This document shows positions 57,558-64,000 of a DNA stretch of 64,000 bases, in pieces. Position 1 is the first letter of the stretch. Each line of letters opens with the position of its first letter. Source of the DNA: Paraburkholderia tropica (lineage in GTDB: Bacteria > Pseudomonadota > Gammaproteobacteria > Burkholderiales > Burkholderiaceae); the NCBI RefSeq assembly GCF_914484835.1, contig NZ_CAJZAR010000002.1, positions 62,405 to 126,404 on the forward strand, read 5' to 3'. Under the pieces are notes generated by a model, which searched no databases, had not been told where the DNA came from, and saw only the letters and a list, made by a program, of their open reading frames with translations. The position numbers and the translations under genes were made by a program.

Positions 57558-60500
57558 TCAATGCGCCGCCGCCGGGACCTGCGCGTCCATCTTACCCTGA
57601 TCGCCGTGCAGGCGCTCGACGTGGGGTTTGGCCCAGGAGCCCGTGATGGCGTAGTCGCGCGCGAACGCCGACTCGACCGTGTGCGAGAGCGCGATGTCGC
57701 CCACCAGCGCGGCGAGACCGAGGAACGGATTGATGATCGCGGCGACCACCACGCCCGCGCCCGCGCTGACCGTCGGCACCACGTGCACGCGCAGGTCCTG
57801 GGTCTCGTGCGCGAGATCGACGGTGCCCTGCATCTGCGCGCGGCCCGGCGCGGTGACGAGCTTGAAGTCGCCGGTACGGCCGATGCCGTTCTGGATCTGG
57901 CCCGTGCCCGTGACGCTCGTGAAGGGCAGGCCTTCGCCGATCACGTCGCGGAAGTCCATGCTCGCGAAGCGCGCGAGGCTTTGCAGGCTCAGCACGCCGA
58001 GCAGCTTCGCCACGCCCGGATCGACCTTGAGGATCTGGCCGTGGCGCAGGTCGACTGCGAGATTGCCGTTGAGCGTCGGGAAGTCGATCTTCGTGGGGCC
58101 GCCGCGCCAGACCAGGTTGCCGCTGAGCGTGCCTTCGCCGCTCTTGATCGCGTGCGCGACGCCCGCGCGTTCGAGCAGCTTGCCCGCGTCCTTGATGTCG
58201 ACGTGGAAATCGAGCGCGGTGCGGCGCGGCGTCTGCGTGACGCCGCCCACGGTGTCGGCGGGCGCGGCTTCGTCGCCGATCGCGCGCCAGTTTTCGGTGG
58301 CCGTGAAGTGCGCGTCCGGGTTCAGGATGTCGAGCGTGTCGAGCTGCCAGACCGGCACGCCGTTTTCTTCGGAGTTGTGCGCGTTGATCTGCAGGCGGCC
58401 GAGGTCGCGGCCGCGCACGATCAGCTGGTTCACCACGAGGTCGATCGACGGCATGTTCTGCGCGGGCTGCGAGACGGCCTGGCCGAGCAGGTCGTTCTCG
58501 GTCGCGGCGGGCACGACGAGGCGCGCGAGGCGTGCTTCGAGCGTGCCGGGCGAACCGGGCACCGCGCCCGGCTTCCACGAGACGTGGCCCGAGACCTGGT
58601 TCGAGGCGAGGTTGGCCTGCCATTCGTTGCCGCGCTCGCCGCTGCGCGAGGCGCCGACGATCACGTTTTCCCAGTGGCGCTTGAGCAGCGTGAGCGTGCC
58701 GACGTGGACCGCGAAGCGCGACGGCAGGTACTGCGCGAACGCGCCGCCGGGCGCGGGCGGCGCGGCGGCAACGTTTGCCGCGCTGGCCGGAATGGCGGCC
58801 GATGCGCTGGTTGCAGCGTTGATTGCCGCGGTGCTTGCGCTATTGGCGGGAGCCGCAGCCGAAACCGCCGCGCCGCTCGCCGGATTCGCCACGGCATTGG
58901 CCGCGCTGGTCGCGGCGGGGCTGGAGGCGCCGTTCGCCATCGCCGTCGCGGCCGCGTTGGCCGGGGCGCTGTCGCGCGCCGATTCTGCGCGATCGGCACG
59001 TTGCGCCGCCACCGCTGCCGCATTGCTTGCCGCCGCCTTGCCGCGCAACTGCTGGACGACCATGCGCCAGGCGTCGGCGTCGAACTCGGGCACATCGACG
59101 GCCGCCGTCACGCCTTCGGCGGGCAGGTCGGCGGGCTTGTTCATGCCGATCGCGCCGCGCACCACGTCCGGCACCGCGTGGCCCGGATTGCGGCGCAGCA
59201 CGTAGCGCGCCGCGAGCGGGCCGAGCGTGAGTTCCGCGTGCTGATAGACCGAAGCGTCGGTGGCGCTGGCGACCGTGCCGGCGTCGTTGGCGTCGCCGGT
59301 GCCCGGCTGCAGCGAGAAGCGCAGCGGCATCTGCGTGCCGGCGCGCTTGCCGAACGGCGCGGGCAGGTCGATGGCGAGATCGGTGAGATCGGAACTCGCC
59401 TTCACGTCGGGCAGATGGCCGCGCGTGCCGTCCACCGAGAGCGAGTAGGGCGCCGCGCCCGAGAAGCGTTCGAGCACCGCCGCCGCCGTGCCGCGCAGAT
59501 TGAGGCCGCGCGCCGCATCGACGGCCACGTTGCCCGCCACGTTCAGCTTGTAGCGGCCGTCCTCGCGCATCCCGCCGTTCGCGCGCAGGTCGCCGCCGAG
59601 GAAGCGGCCCGTGAGGCGCTCGACTTCGGCGCTGCGGTTCGTGAAGTGCACCTTGCCGTTGAGCGCCGAGAGCGGCGGCACGTTGTCGGCGGCCAGCGTG
59701 TTGTTCTCGAAGCCGATCGCGCCGGCCACCAGCACCTTCGGCATCGGCTTGCGCGGGATCGTGAGCTTGAGCGCGAGCGTGGCCGGCCCTTGCGCGTGCA
59801 CCTTCGCGGGCGCGTGCTTCGACATCGCGCCGATCGAGCTGTTGTCGGCGTACGCGAGCAGGTCGGCGAGCGGGCCGCGCCCCGCGCCTTCGATCACGAG
59901 ATCGGAGCCCTTGATGCCGAGTTCGTCGATGCGGCCGTTGACGTCGCGCAGCACGAAGTTGCGGTAATGGCCGCGCGCCACGTCGAAGCGCAGCTGCTTT
60001 TCCTTGAGCGTGAACACGCCGTCGATGCCGTCGAACGCGGGCCACACGTTGGGCACGCCGTTGCGCATGGTCTTGGGCGGATACGGCGACGGGTCGAAGC
60101 GGCCGTCCTTGAACGGCGCGACGATGCGGAACTGGCCCGCGTCCGGGTCGCGCGAATAGGGGAATTTGGTGAGATCGCCGTGAATCTCGATGGTCGCGCC
60201 CTTCGAGATGCCCGCCTGGAGCCCGTGGCCCAGATAGATGCGCGTTTTCTCGCTGATGCTGGTGGGCAGATAGCGCGCGATGGCGTTGACCTTGGCCTCG
60301 TCGAAATGCGCGACGAGATCGAGCGCGCCGCGTCCGTGGCCCGGATTCGTGTAGTGCGCGGTCATCTTCGCGCGCGCGTCGGCGTTCTGCACGCCCAGCT
60401 CGCTCACGTCGACGACGAAGGCCTTGAGCTTGTCGCCCGGATTGCGTCTGGCGGCCACCGTCCACTTCGCGGTGCCGTACAGGCTGTCGAAGATCAGGCG

Positions 60501-62072
60501 CGGATCGTCGAACACGCCCGGCAGCGTGACCGCCGACTTCGAGGCGTCGAGGCGGATGAAGCCGTGCGATTCGTCGGCGTCGATATGCCCCCAGAGATTC
60601 TCGAAACCCGGCAGGCCCGCGCGCGGGTGATTGCGCGGCGTGAGGCCCGGTCCCGGCTCCTGCGCCGCCACGCTGATGCCTTGCAGATCGCCCTTGAAGC
60701 GGTAGTGGAGGATCGGCTCCACCGGCGCCGAGCGCTGCTCGGTGGCCGCTTCGCCCGAGTCGGGCGCGCCGCGTTCGAGCGCGAGTTCGTAGTTGGCGAC
60801 GAGCCCTTGCGGATTGAAGCGCACCAGCGCGTTCTGCACGCGGCCCGGCAGCGGCAGCGCGCGCATGAACTCGGCGAGGATGCCCAGATCGATGCGGTCG
60901 CCGCGCACGCTCACGAGCTGGCCCACTTGCCGCGACTGCTGGCGAAAGCGCGCGTCGAGCGTGGTGAGCGCGAGCGTGCGCACGAGCGGCGTGCCGTCGT
61001 CGAGCGGCGGCTGGCCGAGTTCGGCGTGGAAGTCGTGCAGTTGCAGCGTGAAGTCGCCGGGCGCGAGGCCCATGCGCCAGTTGAAGCGCGCGACCGGCAG
61101 ATCGAGACGCGGCTGCGTGGGCTTCACGCGCAGCGCGACATTGCTGCCGCTGAGCACGCCGTCGGCGGACTGGATGCGGCCGTCTTCGAAGTGCGCCCAG
61201 ATCGCGTTGTCGATGCGTCCTGCATAGGTCGTGATGGGCAGCGGAATGTAGCGCGCCAGTGTGGGCAGATCGACGGGACCGGTCGAGATATAGGCGTTGC
61301 CGCTCCACGTGTTCGGCTTGCCGGCGGGCGCGAGGCTCGAATGCCTGAATTGCGCGCGGAAGTCGAGCGGGCCGTGCAGCACCGTGCCCTCGGCGGGCGC
61401 CTGCAACGCGACGTGGTGCACGTAACCCTCGTTGAGAATCGCGAGGCGGATGTTCGAGAGCTTCAGTTCGGGCGCGTCGCGCGTGGCGTCGGTCCAGCGC
61501 AGCGTGCCGCCGCGCAGCACGATGGCCTGCTGGCGCATCAGCCAGGTCGTGAAGGTGGCGTTGCCGGTATGCGCGGTGGGTACGGGCACGCCCGCGACCG
61601 TCAGCGTGCCGTCGTCTTCGCGCGTGATCAGCACGTCGGGGCGCTCGACGATCATGCTGGAAAGCAGCGGCTCGAACAGCACGAGCGAGCGCCACGACAC
61701 CGAGGCGGTCGCGTGCGGCACGTTCAGCGCGAGCTGGCCCTGGCGGTTGCGGATGGTGAGGTCGGCGACGTCGATGCCGGGCTGGAAGCCCGACCAGTGC
61801 GGCGAGAGCTTGCCGATGCGGAAATCGGCGTGAATCTTGTCGGAGACGAGCTTTTCAATGCGCGGACGGAAGTCGTCCACATGCGGCAGCACGATGTAGC
61901 GCAAGCCCAGCAGCAGCACCGACACGATGAAATACAGGACGAGCGCGATGCACGCCAGCACGCGCAGCGTGTGACGGAGGACCGGGTGGTGATGCTGGGA
62001 GCCCGCGTCTGCACTTTCCCGGCTGGCGTGTCCGGTGGGGTGCGGGCCGGCGGGGTCGTTACGCTCGGGCAT
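57558..62072 (-). CDS. yhdP: YhdP-family AsmA-like envelope protein
   Basis: This very large inner-membrane-anchored periplasmic protein belongs to the AsmA/YhdP group thought to bridge the envelope for phospholipid transport to the outer membrane. It has 1504 residues versus about 1270 in E. coli. One N-terminal membrane helix (LRVLACIALVLYFIVSVLLL) is followed by the DUF3971-type repeats and an AsmA-like C-terminus (DFRDVIGEGLPFTSVTGTG). An Ala/Ser/Asn-rich low-complexity insert lies at about residues 1010-1110. ATG 62072 was chosen; 62147 is an alternative. Confidence 0.92.
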   Translation of the reverse strand: MPERNDPAGPHPTGHASRESADAGSQHHHPVLRHTLRVLACIALVLYFIVSVLLLGLRYIVLPHVDDFRPRIEKLVSDKIHADFRIGKLSPHWSGFQPGIDVADLTIRNRQGQLALNVPHATASVSWRSLVLFEPLLSSMIVERPDVLITREDDGTLTVAGVPVPTAHTGNATFTTWLMRQQAIVLRGGTLRWTDATRDAPELKLSNIRLAILNEGYVHHVALQAPAEGTVLHGPLDFRAQFRHSSLAPAGKPNTWSGNAYISTGPVDLPTLARYIPLPITTYAGRIDNAIWAHFEDGRIQSADGVLSGSNVALRVKPTQPRLDLPVARFNWRMGLAPGDFTLQLHDFHAELGQPPLDDGTPLVRTLALTTLDARFRQQSRQVGQLVSVRGDRIDLGILAEFMRALPLPGRVQNALVRFNPQGLVANYELALERGAPDSGEAATEQRSAPVEPILHYRFKGDLQGISVAAQEPGPGLTPRNHPRAGLPGFENLWGHIDADESHGFIRLDASKSAVTLPGVFDDPRLIFDSLYGTAKWTVAARRNPGDKLKAFVVDVSELGVQNADARAKMTAHYTNPGHGRGALDLVAHFDEAKVNAIARYLPTSISEKTRIYLGHGLQAGISKGATIEIHGDLTKFPYSRDPDAGQFRIVAPFKDGRFDPSPYPPKTMRNGVPNVWPAFDGIDGVFTLKEKQLRFDVARGHYRNFVLRDVNGRIDELGIKGSDLVIEGAGRGPLADLLAYADNSSIGAMSKHAPAKVHAQGPATLALKLTIPRKPMPKVLVAGAIGFENNTLAADNVPPLSALNGKVHFTNRSAEVERLTGRFLGGDLRANGGMREDGRYKLNVAGNVAVDAARGLNLRGTAAAVLERFSGAAPYSLSVDGTRGHLPDVKASSDLTDLAIDLPAPFGKRAGTQMPLRFSLQPGTGDANDAGTVASATDASVYQHAELTLGPLAARYVLRRNPGHAVPDVVRGAIGMNKPADLPAEGVTAAVDVPEFDADAWRMVVQQLRGKAAASNAAAVAAQRADRAESARDSAPANAAATAMANGASSPAATSAANAVANPASGAAVSAAAPANSASTAAINAATSASAAIPASAANVAAAPPAPGGAFAQYLPSRFAVHVGTLTLLKRHWENVIVGASRSGERGNEWQANLASNQVSGHVSWKPGAVPGSPGTLEARLARLVVPAATENDLLGQAVSQPAQNMPSIDLVVNQLIVRGRDLGRLQINAHNSEENGVPVWQLDTLDILNPDAHFTATENWRAIGDEAAPADTVGGVTQTPRRTALDFHVDIKDAGKLLERAGVAHAIKSGEGTLSGNLVWRGGPTKIDFPTLNGNLAVDLRHGQILKVDPGVAKLLGVLSLQSLARFASMDFRDVIGEGLPFTSVTGTGQIQNGIGRTGDFKLVTAPGRAQMQGTVDLAHETQDLRVHVVPTVSAGAGVVVAAIINPFLGLAALVGDIALSHTVESAFARDYAITGSWAKPHVERLHGDQGKMDAQVPAAAH

Positions 62073-62455
62073 GCTGCGGCGGGTGGGGTATGGTAGCGTT
62101 GCGTTCTGACGACGAAATGTATCACACAGGGCCGTATACAAGGCCATCCGGGGAAGCCGGGATGGCCCGTGGCGCGCGGGTTTCTACATGGCGGGCAGGG
62201 CGGTTGACAGGCGCTTCGGTGTCCGGCGCGACGCGGCGGGCGAAGCGTGCGAGCCCAGGCGCGGCGTCTGGTATCTGCAAGCCTTGCAACGGAACGTCAC
62301 CGCCGGTCCACGCGCGTGTCATCTTCGGCGCTGTGCGGTCCGCGCGTGTTGCGCGTGGGTTCCGCGAGCGTCCCGCGTATTGTCCGGTTCCCGTGCCGCT
62401 TTCATCGCGCGATCATCCACGTTTCTCTCCGCTTATTCCGCCGGGCCAGGCCTTC
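62073..62455. other. Divergent intergenic region yhdP/glnE
   Basis: This is 383 bp holding the divergent promoters; no convincing boxes, RNA or gene were identified. Confidence 0.35.
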
Positions 62456-64000
62456 ATGACTGACATTCCCCTTCTGAGTTCCAGTTATTCGCGCTATGCG
62501 GCGCGCGCTTATGCGGCCCGTCCCGGCCTCGAAGCCGAGGTCGAGGCGCTCGCCGCCGCGCCGATCACGCGCGAGCGTATCGTCGCGCGGCTCGACGCGC
62601 TGTGCGCGCAGGCTGGCGGCCGAGCGGTCGATCCAGCAAGCGCCGCACCTGCTTCGGCTCATGCTTCGCTTTCCGGTTCGCTGCGTCTCGCGCTGACCGA
62701 CGAGCAGTTGAAGACCGCGCTGCGCCAGGTGCGCGTGGAAGTGATCTGCGCGGTGATGGAGCGCGATCTGGGCCAGGTCGCCGACGTCGCCGAAGTGACC
62801 GGCACCATGACCGATCTCGCCGAAGTCGCGATCCAGCGCGCGCTCGCGGTCGTGAGCGCCGATCTCGAAACCGTGTTCGGCGAGCCGCGCGGCCCGAACG
62901 GCGAAAAGCTCACGCTCGGCGTGGTCGGCATGGGCAAGCTCGGCGGGCGCGAGCTCAACGTGTCGTCGGATATCGACCTGATCTTCGTCTACGAGGACGA
63001 CGGCGAAACCACCGGCGGTCAGCGCTCGCCGATCGCCACCCAGGACTACTTCACGCGCGTGGGCAAGCGGCTGATCGGCGCGCTGTCCGACGTGACCGCG
63101 GACGGCTTCGTGTTCCGCGTCGACATGCGGCTGCGGCCGAACGGCGACTCGGGACCGCTCGTGTGCAGCCTCGGCATGCTGGAGGAATATTTCTACGTGC
63201 AGGGCCGCGAGTGGGAGCGCTACGCGTGGATCAAGGGGCGGCTCGTCTCGGAACGTGAGTCCGACAGCGCGCAGCGCCTCGCCACGCAGCTCGACTCCCT
63301 CGTGAAGCCCTTCGTCTATCGCCGCTACCTGGATTTCGGCGTGATCAGCGCGATCCGCTCGCTGCATCTGCAGATCCGCCAGGAAGCGCAGCGCCGCGCC
63401 ATGATGCGCCCCGACAAGGCCGACGACATCAAGCTCGGGCGCGGCGGCATCCGCGAAATCGAATTCAGCGCCCAGGTGTTCCAGCTGATTCGCGGTGGCC
63501 AGGACGCCGGCTTTCGCGTGCGCCCGACGCTCGCCGTGCTGGGCTACGCGGCGGCGCGCGGCCTGATCGCGTCCGAGGTCTGCCACGACCTGACGCTCGC
63601 CTACAACTTCCTGCGCGAACTCGAACACCGCCTGCAATATCGCGACGACGCGCAGACGCACGCCATGCCCGTCGACGACGCCGAACGCGCGGCGCTCGCG
63701 AAATCGATGGGTTTCAGCGACTACGCCGCGCTGATGAGCGTGCTCGATGCGCACCGCGAAAAGGTCGAGCATCAGTTCGACCAGATCTTCTCGGACAAGG
63801 TCGGCGGCGAGAGCGGCTGCGGCGCGCCAGAAGACGGCGCGGCCGCGTGGGTCTGGAGCGGCGCGCTGGCCGAGGAAAGCGCGGACGGCGCCTTGCTCGA
63901 ACGCCTCGCCGACCTCGGCATCGACGATCCGGCGCCGCTGCTTGCGCGCCTGCGTGGCCTGTGGACCTCGTCGCGCTACACGGGCCTGCCCGAAAAGAGC
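62456..64000 (+). CDS. glnE: Glutamine synthetase adenylyltransferase/adenylyl-removing enzyme (partial)
   Basis: GlnE adds and removes AMP on glutamine synthetase in response to PII, linking nitrogen status to enzyme activity. The frame is open to the window end, 515 codons of an expected 920-950. The N-terminal removase nucleotidyltransferase domain is complete (GMGKLGGRELNVSSDIDLIFVY, with the SD-X-D metal site, and FRVDMRLRPNGDSGPL), followed by RGGIREIEFSAQ and ELEHRLQY. The C-terminal transferase domain lies outside. ATG at 62456. Confidence 0.95.
   Translation, partial: MTDIPLLSSSYSRYAARAYAARPGLEAEVEALAAAPITRERIVARLDALCAQAGGRAVDPASAAPASAHASLSGSLRLALTDEQLKTALRQVRVEVICAVMERDLGQVADVAEVTGTMTDLAEVAIQRALAVVSADLETVFGEPRGPNGEKLTLGVVGMGKLGGRELNVSSDIDLIFVYEDDGETTGGQRSPIATQDYFTRVGKRLIGALSDVTADGFVFRVDMRLRPNGDSGPLVCSLGMLEEYFYVQGREWERYAWIKGRLVSERESDSAQRLATQLDSLVKPFVYRRYLDFGVISAIRSLHLQIRQEAQRRAMMRPDKADDIKLGRGGIREIEFSAQVFQLIRGGQDAGFRVRPTLAVLGYAAARGLIASEVCHDLTLAYNFLRELEHRLQYRDDAQTHAMPVDDAERAALAKSMGFSDYAALMSVLDAHREKVEHQFDQIFSDKVGGESGCGAPEDGAAAWVWSGALAEESADGALLERLADLGIDDPAPLLARLRGLWTSSRYTGLPEKS

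Overview
The window is a GC-rich proteobacterial chromosome segment that looks like Burkholderia sensu lato (Burkholderia/Paraburkholderia). The basis is the gene order queA-tgt-yajC-secD-secF, recG-oxyR-catalase-dps-ubiA, glcDEF and aroG-tldD-nitrilase-yhdP-glnE, the protein sequences themselves, and very long antisense open frames typical of high-GC DNA. No tRNA, rRNA, IS element, integrase or CRISPR array was seen.

Layout. (1) 1-6133, minus strand: tRNA queuosine modification (queA, tgt) followed by the Sec accessory genes yajC, secD and secF; secF runs off the left edge. (2) 6440-13832, plus strand: recG, then a peroxide-defence block (oxyR, a 36-aa small ORF, a monofunctional heme catalase, a 58-aa putative membrane small ORF, dps) and ubiA. 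(3) 14055-21497, minus strand: proC, yggS, the glycolate oxidase genes glcD/glcE/glcF and a second FAD-linked D-2-hydroxyacid dehydrogenase. (4) 21804-24943: a PduO-type cobalamin adenosyltransferase, flavohemoglobin hmp behind an NsrR-like operator, and a GlxA-type regulator. (5) 25294-53433: an exopolysaccharide locus of about 28 kb. (6) 53494-64000: aroG preceded by an aromatic-rich leader peptide and attenuator, tldD, a nitrilase-family amidase, yhdP and the first half of glnE.

Exopolysaccharide locus. GalU (UDP-glucose), ManC (GDP-mannose), Gmd plus Fcl (GDP-L-fucose) and Gmm (GDP-mannose hydrolase) supply or trim nucleotide sugars. A polyprenyl-phosphate hexose-1-phosphate transferase starts the repeat unit. 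Five further glycosyltransferases (starting at 39022, 44771, 49173, 51976 and 52435), a WcaF-type acetyltransferase and a family-3 acyltransferase build and decorate it. A Wzx-type flippase, a Wzy-type polymerase, a Wzc-type tyrosine kinase and a Wza-type outer-membrane lipoprotein assemble and export it. A putative secreted clan GH-A glycosidase and a small secreted Gly/Ser-rich protein of unknown role lie in the same locus. The genes form several transcription units on both strands. The gene content (fucose pathway, colanic-acid-like enzymes, no UDP-glucose dehydrogenase seen) differs from cepacian clusters and is closer to the c-di-GMP-controlled Bep-type cluster of B. cenocepacia; that comparison is from memory and untested.

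The most notable regulatory element is upstream of aroG: a promoter candidate, a 22-residue leader peptide with eight consecutive aromatic residues, and mutually exclusive antiterminator/terminator pairings, which together are the hallmarks of classical transcription attenuation.
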